From: Streptomyces sp. NBC_00654
GTDB taxonomy: Bacteria > Actinomycetota > Actinomycetes > Streptomycetales > Streptomycetaceae
NCBI RefSeq assembly: GCF_026341775.1
Contig: NZ_JAPEOB010000001.1
Span: forward strand, 124,001 to 188,000
Length of the DNA stretch: 64,000 bases
Direction: 5' to 3'
Each line of letters begins with the position of its first letter. Within the stretch, counting starts at the first letter, position 1. The notes beneath the pieces were generated by a model. The model worked only from the letters and a program-made list of their open reading frames with translations, searched no databases and had not been told where the DNA came from. Shown here piece by piece: positions 35,472 through 45,283 of this stretch. The translations under genes and the position numbers were made by a program.

Positions 35472-35828
35472 TCAGACGCCCTGCGGCGACAGCTTCGGGT
35501 TGGCGCCGTACTCGTTCGCCTCGTACTTGCCCTCGGTGGCCAGGAAGACGAGCAGGATGATGCCGCCGACCAGCGGGACGAGCGAGATCAGGATCCACCA
35601 GCCCGAGCGGCCGGTGTCGTGCAGACGGCGCACGATGACGGCGAGCGACGGGACGATGACGGCGACGATGTAGATGTAGTACGGGACCTGCGTGTCTATC
35701 GCCGCACCGATGGCCATCAGGATCACGGCCGCGATGAAGTTGAAGAGTACGAACATCCAGTACTCCTTGCGGCGTGCGCGACCGCTGAAGCCTGCGTAGT
35801 TCTTGAGTACGTCCAGGTACCAGTTCAT
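35472..35828 (-). CDS. DUF805-family inner membrane protein
   Basis: 118 aa. Recognisable from NWYLDVLKNYAGFSGRARRKEYWMF at the start and RRLHDTGRSGWW in the middle, the DUF805 hallmarks. Four hydrophobic segments: FVLFNFIAAVILMAIGAAI, YYIYIVAVIVPSLAVIV, WWILISLVPLVGGIILLVFL and the short N-terminal one. A good GGGAGGG ribosome binding site precedes the ATG. The biochemical role of DUF805 proteins is unknown. Convergent with the preceding membrane protein gene. Confidence 0.88.
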   Translation of the reverse strand: MNWYLDVLKNYAGFSGRARRKEYWMFVLFNFIAAVILMAIGAAIDTQVPYYIYIVAVIVPSLAVIVRRLHDTGRSGWWILISLVPLVGGIILLVFLATEGKYEANEYGANPKLSPQGV

Positions 35829-36068
35829 GGTGATTCCCTCCCCGGGCCCCCGTGCGAGGGCTCACATTTTTCGGCCAGGCATGCCGGAAAGTAAGGCACA
35901 GATAAGGAAACGGTCAAGCTCTGGTGGACCCACGGCGGAACGTACATCCAGCTGCAGCACTACCGTGTCCATACCGTCGCTCAACCTGCATGAAAAACCG
36001 GGCCAGATGACCACTGACCCGCTCAAATGTCGCGTACAAGACAAACGTTGCGGCTCTCCGCACGCGGA

Positions 36069-36115
36069 GAACGGCGCCGTCCCCGGCGGGAGACCCGCCC
36101 GGAACAACGCCGTTC
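36069..36115. terminator. Nested hairpin terminator of thiC
   Basis: GAACGGCG (36069-36076) pairs with CGCCGTTC (36108-36115), enclosing an inner stem GGCGGG/CCCGCC (36085-36090 with 36094-36099). It lies just beyond the thiC stop on the minus strand. Confidence 0.6.
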
Positions 36116-36151
36116 ATGCCCTCCGTACGCCGTCGGAGACCCGGCCGTCCG

Positions 36152-38090
<1,939 letters not shown>

Positions 38091-38169
38091 GTGCAAAGGT
38101 GCCACCACGCTAGCGTCCTTCCTGGCGAGCTGAACAGAGGCCCCCTCCCGTTCTTGCGATGATCGCCCC

Positions 38170-39501
38170 GTGACTTCCCCCCAAAGCGACCCCGCATCCC
38201 AGGGCCACGCACATGGCCACTCGCACAGTCACGGCCCCGCCGCGCCCGTCTCCAAGCATCTGCGCAAGGTCATCGCGGCCGTGCTGATCCCCTTCGCCAC
38301 CGCGGTCGTCGTCGGTCTCGTGGTCTTCTGGCCCGGCGGCGTCCCGGCGCACGAGCGCACCGGCGTCGGCTTCGACCGGCAGACCCAGGAGGGCACGGTG
38401 GTGCGGGTCGACAAGGTCGACTGCAAGGACGTCAACGCCGCACAGGTGCCGCCGACCGGGGGCACCTCCACTCCGTCCGGGCGGGAAGCGGTCAACGAGC
38501 AGTCGGGGCAGTGCGAGAAGGCCACGATCGAGGTGACCACCGGCAACGACAAGGGCCGTGAGTTCGTCGAGGTGATCCAGCCCGACGCTCCCCGGCAGCT
38601 GCGCGAGGGACAGGACGTCGTCGTGGCGTACGCGCCCGACGCGCCGCACGACCTCCAGTACTCGGTCATCGATGTGGACCGGACGGTCCCGATGGCTCTG
38701 CTGGCCGGGATCTTCGCCCTCGCGGTCGTCGTCGTGGGCAGGCTGCGCGGGGTGATGGCGCTGGTGGCGCTCGCCGTGTCGTTCGCCGTACTGACCCTGT
38801 TCATCCTGCCGGCGATCCTTCAGGGGTCGAATCCCCTGGTCGTCGCGGTGATCGGGGCCAGCGCCATCATGCTGGCAGCCCTCTACATGTGCCACGGGCT
38901 GACGGCACGTACGTCCGTCGCGGTCGTCGGCACACTGATCTCACTGCTGCTGATCGGGCTGCTCGGCTCGCTCTTCATCGACTGGGCGAGCCTGACGGGC
39001 AACACCGACGACAACACCGGCCTCATCCACGGCCTGTACCCGGACATCGACATGAGCGGCCTGCTGCTGGCCGGGATCATCATCGGCTCGCTCGGCGTGC
39101 TCGACGATGTGACCGTCACCCAGACCTCGGCCGTCTGGGAACTGCACCAGGCGGACCCGCGGATGGGTTGGCGGGCGCTGTACCGGGCAGGGATCCGTAT
39201 CGGAAGGGACCACATCGCCTCGGTCGTCAACACCCTGGTGCTCGCCTACGCGGGCGCGGCACTGCCGCTGCTGCTGCTCTTCACCATCGCCCAGAGCAGT
39301 GTGGGATCGGTCGCCAACAGCGAGCTGGTGGCTGAGGAGATCGTCCGGACGCTGGTCGGATCGATCGGACTGGTCGCCTCGGTACCGGTGACCACGGTGC
39401 TCGCCGCTCTGGTCGTCTCCGCGGACCGCACAGGGCTCGGCGCGGAAGCCGGAGCTCCTGCACCCGTACGGACCGGGAGAGGCCGTCGTCGCAAGGCATG
39501 A
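38170..39501 (+). CDS. YibE/F-family membrane protein
   Basis: 443 aa from a GTG start. A His-rich N-terminus (HAHGHSHSHG), then one membrane helix, an extracytoplasmic domain of about 110 residues with two Cys, and seven or so membrane helices (ALLAGIFALAVVVVGRLRGVMALVALAVSF begins them). The segments SGLLLAGIIIGSLGVLDDVTVTQTSAVWELHQ and RIGRDHIASVVNTLVLAYAGAALPLLLLF are YibE/F hallmarks, described here in part. The family is of unknown function; the His-rich end hints at metal binding. Divergent from the riboswitch-controlled thiC. Confidence 0.87.
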   Translation: MTSPQSDPASQGHAHGHSHSHGPAAPVSKHLRKVIAAVLIPFATAVVVGLVVFWPGGVPAHERTGVGFDRQTQEGTVVRVDKVDCKDVNAAQVPPTGGTSTPSGREAVNEQSGQCEKATIEVTTGNDKGREFVEVIQPDAPRQLREGQDVVVAYAPDAPHDLQYSVIDVDRTVPMALLAGIFALAVVVVGRLRGVMALVALAVSFAVLTLFILPAILQGSNPLVVAVIGASAIMLAALYMCHGLTARTSVAVVGTLISLLLIGLLGSLFIDWASLTGNTDDNTGLIHGLYPDIDMSGLLLAGIIIGSLGVLDDVTVTQTSAVWELHQADPRMGWRALYRAGIRIGRDHIASVVNTLVLAYAGAALPLLLLFTIAQSSVGSVANSELVAEEIVRTLVGSIGLVASVPVTTVLAALVVSADRTGLGAEAGAPAPVRTGRGRRRKA

Positions 39502-39665
39502 CCGCGAACGACCGGCGTACCACCCGCTCAACCGGCACTCAACCGCGCTTCAACCGACACCTCGCTTCCGCCGGCGACAACCACCCCGCTTCCTCCCACG
39601 GACGCCGCGCCGCTCCTCGGCAGGCGTCGCGCCGCTCTCCTGAACCGGCAAGGGGCCTGTCCGTC

Positions 39666-40103
39666 TCAACCGGCGTTCTGCTCCTCGGCGAGGATCCGGC
39701 CGAGCGCCTCTTCGAGGTTTCCGTCGAAGTCACCCAGCGTGTGCTCCTGGCCCAGCGGCACCAGCTTGTCCGTCCGGTCGAGAAACGCCACGAGGGGCGC
39801 CGTACCGGCCCGGAACAACGCGCGGTCCGCGCCGACCTGCAAACGGATGTGCACATCGCTCAGCCCTTCGGGCTCGGTCGGCCCGATGTGCACATCACCG
39901 TCCCCACTGGGACTGTTCAGACCGTCCAACAGCAACTCACGGCCGAACGCCCAGGTCACAGGGGCGTCGCCAGGCAAGTGGAACGTCATTCGGATCGCGT
40001 ACGGATCACCGACCTCGTACCTGAGCTCCACCGGAATTCGGAAAGAGAGCTCCTCGGAGACGAGAAAGCTCATCATGACCTCTGCTTGAACCGACTCGCG
40101 CAT
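39666..40103 (-). CDS. ssgA: Sporulation and cell division protein SsgA
   Basis: 145 aa from the ATG at 40103. The SsgA-like fold is recognised from MSFLVSEELSFRIPVELRYE, FHLPGDAPVTWAFGRELL, GDGDVHIGPTEPEG and LVAFLDRTDKLVPLG. SsgA-family proteins are unique to morphologically complex actinomycetes and direct septum placement during sporulation by recruiting SsgB and FtsZ. An internal start at MSFLVSEEL (ATG near 40070, preceded by AGAGG) is also plausible and gives the length I recall for S. coelicolor SsgA. The IclR gene upstream, ssgR, is its known activator, which supports the assignment to SsgA. Confidence 0.9.
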   Translation of the reverse strand: MRESVQAEVMMSFLVSEELSFRIPVELRYEVGDPYAIRMTFHLPGDAPVTWAFGRELLLDGLNSPSGDGDVHIGPTEPEGLSDVHIRLQVGADRALFRAGTAPLVAFLDRTDKLVPLGQEHTLGDFDGNLEEALGRILAEEQNAG

Positions 40104-40204
40104 CGTTCAACCCCGCAGTAGATGAAACTGGCCAGGAATGATCCCCCATGGCCCTATTGACGCCATCGTGGTGCACGCGATAGCAGATCACAAGGAGTGA
40201 TTTT

Positions 40205-40975
40205 TCAGATACTGATAGAGAACACGAACGAACGCAAGAGGCTCGTCACTTCACCACGTAGCTGTTCGACTGCGGGGAGCAACCGATCCGCCTGGTCAAG
40301 GGGTAAGGAAATGGCCACTGCGGCGACCGTGGAACCTGCGGTGATCGGGATGGCGGCGCAGACCGTGCCCAGTGCGTACTCCTGTCGCTCGATGACAGGT
40401 TCCGTACGCTCCATCGTTCTGAACCGCTCAAGAAGCGACTCGCGATCTCGCACTGAGTAACGGGTGAGCGGTTGGACCGGATGGCGGTCGAGATGTTCCT
40501 CGCGGGCCTTCTCGTCCAGCTGGCTCAGCAGACACTGGCCGATCGCATGCGCGTGCCCCGTCTCCCGGAACGCGGCCCACTCGTTCACGGCGGGAGCGGC
40601 CGGGGTGTCCGCGACCGCGATGAGTTCGATCTCACCCTCGCGGTAGACGGCGCAGTACACCGGGGCACCGATGACGTCGCGCAGATGCGCGAGCGAGTCG
40701 GTGACGGAGCTGCGACGATTCTGCACCGCCGGCAGCCCGGTCAGTTTCTCGGCGGCCGCGCCGAAGACGAAGACGCCTTTCTCCCTGCGGAGATAGCCCT
40801 CATGGGTCAGGGTGCGCAGCAGGTGGTACGCGGTGGGAAGCGGAAGACCCGCCTCCCGCGCTAGCTGCTTCGCTGGTGCCCCGTCCCGATGGGTGCCCAC
40901 AGCCTCCAGCAGCCTCAGCGCCCGCTGAACCGAACCGATCAGCGTCGGGACAGCGGCATTCGTTGCCGTGGTCAA
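40205..40975 (-). CDS. ssgR: IclR-family regulator SsgR
   Basis: 256 aa. Winged HTH at about residues 12-75 (GSVQRALRLLEAVGTHR, QLAREAGLPLPTAYHLLRTL), then an IclR effector-binding domain (VYCAVYREGEIELIAVADT, TGHAHAIGQCLLSQLDE, GTVCAAIPITAGSTVAAVAISLP as scattered segments). Adjacency to ssgA, 101 bp away in the same direction, identifies it as SsgR, the developmental activator of ssgA in Streptomyces. Confidence 0.9.
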   Translation of the reverse strand: MTTATNAAVPTLIGSVQRALRLLEAVGTHRDGAPAKQLAREAGLPLPTAYHLLRTLTHEGYLRREKGVFVFGAAAEKLTGLPAVQNRRSSVTDSLAHLRDVIGAPVYCAVYREGEIELIAVADTPAAPAVNEWAAFRETGHAHAIGQCLLSQLDEKAREEHLDRHPVQPLTRYSVRDRESLLERFRTMERTEPVIERQEYALGTVCAAIPITAGSTVAAVAISLPLDQADRLLPAVEQLRGEVTSLLRSFVFSISI

Positions 40976-41172
40976 AGGTCACCCCCAGGCATGGTGACGG
41001 GCGGTCAGCCCTCCCGTGGGGGCCGCCCCCACGGGCCTGCCGCGATCTTGGGGTCCGGCAAACGGACTGTCATACAAACCACTGGTCAGGGTGGTGACGG
41101 ACGGTTACATCCCAGATGGCGGCAGCGGTACCCCACTGTATCCGTACCGCCCGTTTCGGGATGCGGTTTCCT

Positions 41173-41192
41173 GGGGGACTTAGCTCAGCTGG
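41173..41192 (+). other. tRNA 5'-half-like fragment
   Basis: GGGGGACTTAGCTCAGCTGG resembles the acceptor strand and D-arm of a bacterial tRNA. No anticodon arm, T-arm or matching 3' acceptor strand follows, so this is at most a remnant. It lies in a 286-bp gene-free gap between ssgR and the DUF5326-like gene. Confidence 0.3.
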
Positions 41193-41261
41193 CCTAACCT
41201 TCGTCGCTCTGCGTGTTCATCGGACCTGCGCCGCGCCTGCCGCCGCGCGGCGCCCGCGTTC

Positions 41262-41480
41262 CTACCAGTCGCCGCGCGACGAGGACGACGACATGAACTT
41301 CCGGACGATGAAGACGACACCGCCCACCAGGACGACGAAGACCAGCACCTTGAAGAGCAGGCCGATGACGAACCCGACCACGCTGGCGATGAGCCCGCCG
41401 AACACGACGATCGCGATGACGGGCACCGCGACCCACTTCACCCACCACGGCATCCCCGCGAATATCTCCCGCACGGCCAT
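41262..41480 (-). CDS. DUF5326-like small membrane protein
   Basis: 72 aa. MAVREIFAGMPWWVKWVAVP is followed by two long hydrophobic segments, VIAIVVFGGLIASVVGFVIG and VLVFVVLVGGVVFIVRKF, and a Ser-rich tail. It is a short actinobacterial membrane protein conserved next to ssgR-type loci in Streptomyces (recollection). No known function. Single gene. Confidence 0.8.
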   Translation of the reverse strand: MAVREIFAGMPWWVKWVAVPVIAIVVFGGLIASVVGFVIGLLFKVLVFVVLVGGVVFIVRKFMSSSSSRGDW

Positions 41481-41600
41481 CGCTCTACCTCGTCTCTGTG
41501 AGTTCCTGCCTCGATGCTAGAGGCGCGAGGTGGCCCGGCGGGGGCTCCGCAGCCCTTGGAGTCCCCTGATCGAACCCCTAGGGAACCCGGGGTTCCGGGC

Positions 41601-41918
41601 TCAGCTCTCGGGCGGCGAGAAGACCACCATCACCCGGAGGTCCTCGGTGATGTGGTGGAACTTGTGGGCCACCCCGGCGGGGACGTACACGACGCTTCCC
41701 CGGCCGACCGGGGTCGTCTCCATGCCGACCGTGATCGCCGCCCGGCCGCTGACGACGAAGTACACCTCGTCCTGCTGGTGCGGCTGCTGGGGGTCGAGCT
41801 CACCGGCGTTCAGCGCGTACAGGCCGACGGACATGTTGCGTTCCCGCACGAACTGAAGATACGCACCGTCGTTGGCGGCCCGCTCCGCCTCCAGCTCGTC
41901 CAGTCTGAATGCCTTCAT
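41601..41918 (-). CDS. Cupin-domain protein
   Basis: 105 aa from the ATG at 41918; a longer frame to 41987 lacks support. Cupin motif 1 appears as HQQDEVYFVVSGRAAITVG and motif 2 as GSVVYVPAGVAHKFH, with His/Glu/His metal ligands. It is a small single-domain cupin; such proteins are isomerases, dioxygenases or metal sensors, and the substrate cannot be told. Divergent from the holin-like gene, with 69 bp between starts. Confidence 0.85.
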   Translation of the reverse strand: MKAFRLDELEAERAANDGAYLQFVRERNMSVGLYALNAGELDPQQPHQQDEVYFVVSGRAAITVGMETTPVGRGSVVYVPAGVAHKFHHITEDLRVMVVFSPPES

Positions 41919-41966
41919 GGCCCGTCCGCCCCTTTGTACCTGTCGTGCCGGTGTCAGCCACCGATC

Positions 41967-41987
41967 GTGTCTGCCACGATCAGACAC
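41967..41987. promoter_or_regulatory. Inverted repeat abutting the start of the holin-like gene
   Basis: GTGTCTG (41967-41973) and CAGACAC (41981-41987) are a perfect 7-bp inverted repeat ending directly before the ATG at 41988. It could be an operator or a hairpin that masks translation initiation. No ribosome binding site is visible between the repeat and the ATG. Confidence 0.4.
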
Positions 41988-42365
41988 ATGAAGAATTTCC
42001 TAGTCAAGACGATCGCCAACGCGGGTGCGCTGGCCGTGGCCATCTGGCTGGTCCAGGACATCACGCTCGACGGAGGGAGCACCGGGCGCAAGGCGCTCAC
42101 CCTGATCGTGGTGGCCCTGCTCTTCGGGCTGGTGAACTTCCTCGTCAAGCCCGTGGTGAAGCTGCTCACGTTTCCGCTGTTCATCCTGACGCTCGGGCTG
42201 ATCACCCTGGTCGTCAATGCCCTGATGCTGATGCTGACCTCATGGCTGGCCGGCCTGTTCGATCTCAGTTTCCATGTCGACGGGTTCTGGACCGCCGTAC
42301 TCGGCGGCCTGATCATCTCCGTCGTGTCCTGGGCACTCAACGTCGTCCTGCCCGAAGAGGACTGA
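41988..42365 (+). CDS. Phage-holin-family-like (YvlD/DUF360) membrane protein
   Basis: 125 aa with four hydrophobic helices: TIANAGALAVAIWLVQDI, ALTLIVVALLFGLVNFLV, LLTFPLFILTLGLITLVVNALML and the final VLGGLIISVVSWALNVVL. The pattern FGLVNFLVKPVVKLLTFPLF is the YvlD/DUF360 signature. Despite the holin family name these chromosomal proteins are not lysis proteins; their role is unknown, perhaps envelope stress. No phage genes are nearby. Confidence 0.87.
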   Translation: MKNFLVKTIANAGALAVAIWLVQDITLDGGSTGRKALTLIVVALLFGLVNFLVKPVVKLLTFPLFILTLGLITLVVNALMLMLTSWLAGLFDLSFHVDGFWTAVLGGLIISVVSWALNVVLPEED

Positions 42366-42451
42366 CCGAGGGGCCGCCGAAGCCCGCTCCGGGGCCCCTG
42401 GAACAGTGCTGGGCGGACCGGTGACGCCGGGAAGAGAAGCGAGGAATCAAC

Positions 42452-43576
42452 ATGAGCACGATGGGCGACGGGACACGGGCGGTACGGGCGGGGCTTCCCG
42501 AACCGGAGCAGTACGAACCCACCCTGCCCGGTCCGGTCTTCGCCGCGCACTTCCATCTGTCCGGCGAACCGGTCGGCCCGTACACCTACGGCCGGGACTC
42601 CAACCCTACGTGGACCCATCTGGAGCGGGCCATCGGCGAGCTGGAGGCGCCGGGGGAGGACGTCGAGACCACGGTGTTCGCCTCCGGAATGGCGGCCATC
42701 TCGGCGGTGCTGCTGTCCCAGACGCGCACGGGTGACACCGTGGTGCTGCCGGACGACGGCTACCAGGCGCTGCCGCTGGTGCGTGAACAGCTGGAGGCGT
42801 ACGGCGTCGGGGTACGGACCGCGCCGACGGGAGGCGACGCCCAGCTCGCCGCCCTGGACGGCGCCGGGCTCCTGTGGATCGAGACCCCGTCCAACCCGGG
42901 CCTCGATGTCTGCGACGTACGACGGCTCGTCGACGCCGCGCACGCGGCGGGCGCGCTGGTCGCCGTCGACAACACCCTGGCCACCCCGCTCGGCCAGCGC
43001 CCGCTGGAACTGGGAGCCGACTTCTCGGTGGCCAGTGACACCAAGGGCATGACCGGACACGGCGACCTCCTCCTCGGCCATGTGACCTGCCGTGATCCCC
43101 GGCTGTCGGCAGGGGTACGGCGCTGGCGCAAGGTCGTCGGAGCGATTCCGGGGCCCATGGAGGCGTGGCTCGCGCACCGCTCGCTGGCCACCCTGCACCT
43201 GCGGATCGACCGGCAGTGCAGCACCGCACTCGCGCTCGCCGAGGCCCTGGGCGAGCGTCCGGAGGTGACCGGGCTGCGGTATCCGGGACTGCCCGGCGAC
43301 CCCTCGTACCCCAACGCCGTGCGGCAGATGCGGCGCTTCGGTTCCGTGGTCTCGTTCGTGCTGGCCGACCGGGAGACCGCCGAGCGCTTCCTGACCGCGC
43401 TGCGGCTGGTGGACGACGCGACGAGCTTCGGCGGCGTGCGCTCCACCGCCGAACGCCGGGGCCGGTGGGGCGGCGACGCCGTACCGGAAGGCTTCATCCG
43501 CTTCTCGGTCGGCGCGGAGGACCCGGAGGACCTGCTGGCCGATGTGGAGCGGGCACTGGACGAGGCGGTGCGCTGA
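42452..43576 (+). CDS. Cystathionine gamma-lyase/synthase-type PLP enzyme
   Basis: 374 aa. Cys/Met metabolism PLP family: start TRAVRAGLPEPEQYEP, PYTYGRDSNPTWTHLE, TTVFASGMAAISAVLL, LLWIETPSNPGLDVCDV, VDNTLATPLGQRPLELGADF and the Schiff-base Lys in SVASDTKGMTGHGD. The C-terminal DDATSFGGVRSTAERR replaces the usual SLGG. The enzyme should cleave or form C-S bonds via cystathionine, in the transsulfuration pathway. No other sulfur gene adjoins it. A strong terminator follows. Confidence 0.87.
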   Translation: MSTMGDGTRAVRAGLPEPEQYEPTLPGPVFAAHFHLSGEPVGPYTYGRDSNPTWTHLERAIGELEAPGEDVETTVFASGMAAISAVLLSQTRTGDTVVLPDDGYQALPLVREQLEAYGVGVRTAPTGGDAQLAALDGAGLLWIETPSNPGLDVCDVRRLVDAAHAAGALVAVDNTLATPLGQRPLELGADFSVASDTKGMTGHGDLLLGHVTCRDPRLSAGVRRWRKVVGAIPGPMEAWLAHRSLATLHLRIDRQCSTALALAEALGERPEVTGLRYPGLPGDPSYPNAVRQMRRFGSVVSFVLADRETAERFLTALRLVDDATSFGGVRSTAERRGRWGGDAVPEGFIRFSVGAEDPEDLLADVERALDEAVR

Positions 43577-43601
43577 GGACCGGCGGAGCAGAGCGTCGAC
43601 C

Positions 43602-43638
43602 GGCGGTCCGAGCCTCCCCCCTCGTGGCTCGGACCGCC
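43602..43638. terminator. Hairpin terminator after the cystathionine enzyme gene
   Basis: GGCGGTCCGAGCC (43602-43614) pairs perfectly with GGCTCGGACCGCC (43626-43638), a 13-bp stem, 25 bp after the stop. Confidence 0.75.
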
Positions 43639-43776
43639 CCGGTTCTCCGCGCGAAGAACCTTCTGGACAAGGCTAGTTGACTCTGCGTCAGTGTCCAATC
43701 ACAGTAGCGGCAGCGACCTATCGACAAATCTATCGTTGTCCGGATCCACAGGTGCACGGCTGGGAGGGGACGGGAC

Positions 43777-44673
43777 ATGGACCTGGCCCTGCTCCGCACG
43801 TTCGTCACCGTGCACCGGGCTGGCTCCTTCACCCGGGCCGCAGCCCTTCTGGGGCTTTCCCAGCCCGCCGTCACCTCACAGATCCGCACCCTGGAACGGC
43901 AGCTGGGCCGCCCCCTCTTCCTGCGCAGGGCCCGTGGAGTCACCCCGACCAGCATCGGCGACGAACTCGCCCACCGGGCGGCTCCCCATCTGGACGCGCT
44001 GATCGAGATCGCCGAGACCGGGCTCGACGAGGAGTCGGGCGTACGCACCCTGCATCTGGCCGGTCCGCCGGAGTTCACCTCCGTACGCGCGCTGCCCGCA
44101 CTGACACCACTGGTCTCGCAGGGCCTCGCACTGCGGAGCGCCTTCGTCCCGAACGCCGAAGAGACGTTGGAGGGCCTGGCCGCCGGCCATCACGACCTGG
44201 CCATCACCACGGCCCGGCCGCGCGGCGGTCTGCTCACCTCGACAGCCCTCTGCGACGAGGAACACGTCCTGGTGGCCGCACCGCGCTGGGCCGGACGGCT
44301 GGGACCCGGGACACTGCGCCACAAGGGCCCCATGGTGCTGGAGCAGTTGCCGGTGGTCGAGGTGCACGAGAGCCTGCCGCTGGTCTCCCGCTACTGGGCC
44401 GCCGTCTTCGAGAGCCGGCCCGCCGCGTCCGCCGCCGTCGTCGCTCCGGATCTGCGGGCGGTCCTGGAGTGCGCGGTGGCAGGTGCCGGGCTCGCCGTCC
44501 TGCCGCGCTACCTCTGCGAGCGCGCACTGGAACGGGGCGAGGTCGTGGCCCTGCTCGATCCCCCGGTGCCACCGCTGCGGACGTACTTCCTCGCCGTACG
44601 GACCGGCACACTCGCCCTGCCGCACCTCGCGCGGGCGCACGAATCGCTGGTGCGTGCTGCCGTCGCCTGGTGA
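43777..44673 (+). CDS. LysR-family transcriptional regulator
   Basis: 298 aa. N-terminal winged HTH typical of LysR: DLALLRTFVTVHRAGSFTRA, LLGLSQPAVTSQIRTLE and GRPLFLRRARGVTPT. The rest is a type 2 periplasmic-binding-like effector domain. A GGGAGGGG ribosome binding site precedes the ATG. No divergent gene is adjacent (the upstream gene is on the same strand), so its targets are unclear. Confidence 0.9.
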   Translation: MDLALLRTFVTVHRAGSFTRAAALLGLSQPAVTSQIRTLERQLGRPLFLRRARGVTPTSIGDELAHRAAPHLDALIEIAETGLDEESGVRTLHLAGPPEFTSVRALPALTPLVSQGLALRSAFVPNAEETLEGLAAGHHDLAITTARPRGGLLTSTALCDEEHVLVAAPRWAGRLGPGTLRHKGPMVLEQLPVVEVHESLPLVSRYWAAVFESRPAASAAVVAPDLRAVLECAVAGAGLAVLPRYLCERALERGEVVALLDPPVPPLRTYFLAVRTGTLALPHLARAHESLVRAAVAW

Positions 44674-44725
44674 CCCGGCGGGCCCGGGGAGTTTCGGAAC
44701 GCGTTTCCCGGGCCACGCTCTTGCC

Positions 44726-45205
44726 ATGACCGAACGTCCTGTGGTCAAGCGCACCGCACGCGCCATCCTGCTCGACGGCGAGGACCTCGTCCTCATCAAG
44801 CGCACCAAGCCGGGGGTGGATCCGTACTGGCTGACGCCCGGCGGCGGGGTCGAGCCGGAGGACGCGACCGTGGTGGACGCCCTGCACCGCGAGGTCGACG
44901 AAGAGCTCGGCGCCAAGATCGTCGACGTGGTGCCGTGCTTCGTCGACACCGTCGAGCACATCGCGGACGGCGGGGTGACGGGAGTGAAGGTCCAGCACTT
45001 CTTCGTCTGCCGGCTGGAGTCGATGGACCTGTCACGACGCCACGGCCCCGAGATCGACGACCCCTGTGGGGAGTACGAGATCGTCCGGGTGCCGTTCAGC
45101 AGGGTCGGGATCGCGGCGGTCCATCTCGTACCACTGTCGCTGCGGCACTATCTGGACGGCAACATCGAGGGTGTACGGGCCATGCACGCACCGGACCTCG
45201 GCTGA
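44726..45205 (+). CDS. NUDIX hydrolase
   Basis: 159 aa. The Nudix box is present as GGGVEPEDATVVDALHREVDEELG across residues 31-54 (positions given because of length), with the REVDEEL core intact. It hydrolyses a nucleoside diphosphate linked to another group; target unknown. It starts 52 bp after the LysR gene on the same strand. An 8-bp tandem repeat follows. Confidence 0.88.
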   Translation: MTERPVVKRTARAILLDGEDLVLIKRTKPGVDPYWLTPGGGVEPEDATVVDALHREVDEELGAKIVDVVPCFVDTVEHIADGGVTGVKVQHFFVCRLESMDLSRRHGPEIDDPCGEYEIVRVPFSRVGIAAVHLVPLSLRHYLDGNIEGVRAMHAPDLG

Positions 45206-45227
45206 CACACCCGACGGCCGGCACGGG

Positions 45228-45283
45228 GCTTCAGGGCTTCAGGGCTTCAGGGCTTCAGGGCTTCAGGGCTTCAGGGCTTCAGG
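45228..45283. repeat. GCTTCAGG octanucleotide repeat, seven copies
   Basis: Seven perfect tandem copies of GCTTCAGG occupy the gap between the convergent NUDIX and globin-reductase genes. The last copy overlaps the 3' end of the globin-reductase gene (stop at 45279), so copy number could change the end of that protein or its mRNA. Confidence 0.9.

Noticed and set aside
41173..41250. Complete tRNA gene
   Set aside because: Only the acceptor 5' strand and D-arm resemble a tRNA; no D-stem partner, anticodon arm or T-arm follows.
41988..42365. Prophage remnant suggested by a holin-family protein
   Set aside because: The protein is a YvlD/DUF360 chromosomal type and there are no other phage genes in the region.
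45228..45283. CRISPR array
   Set aside because: Units of eight bases without spacers; simple tandem repeat.
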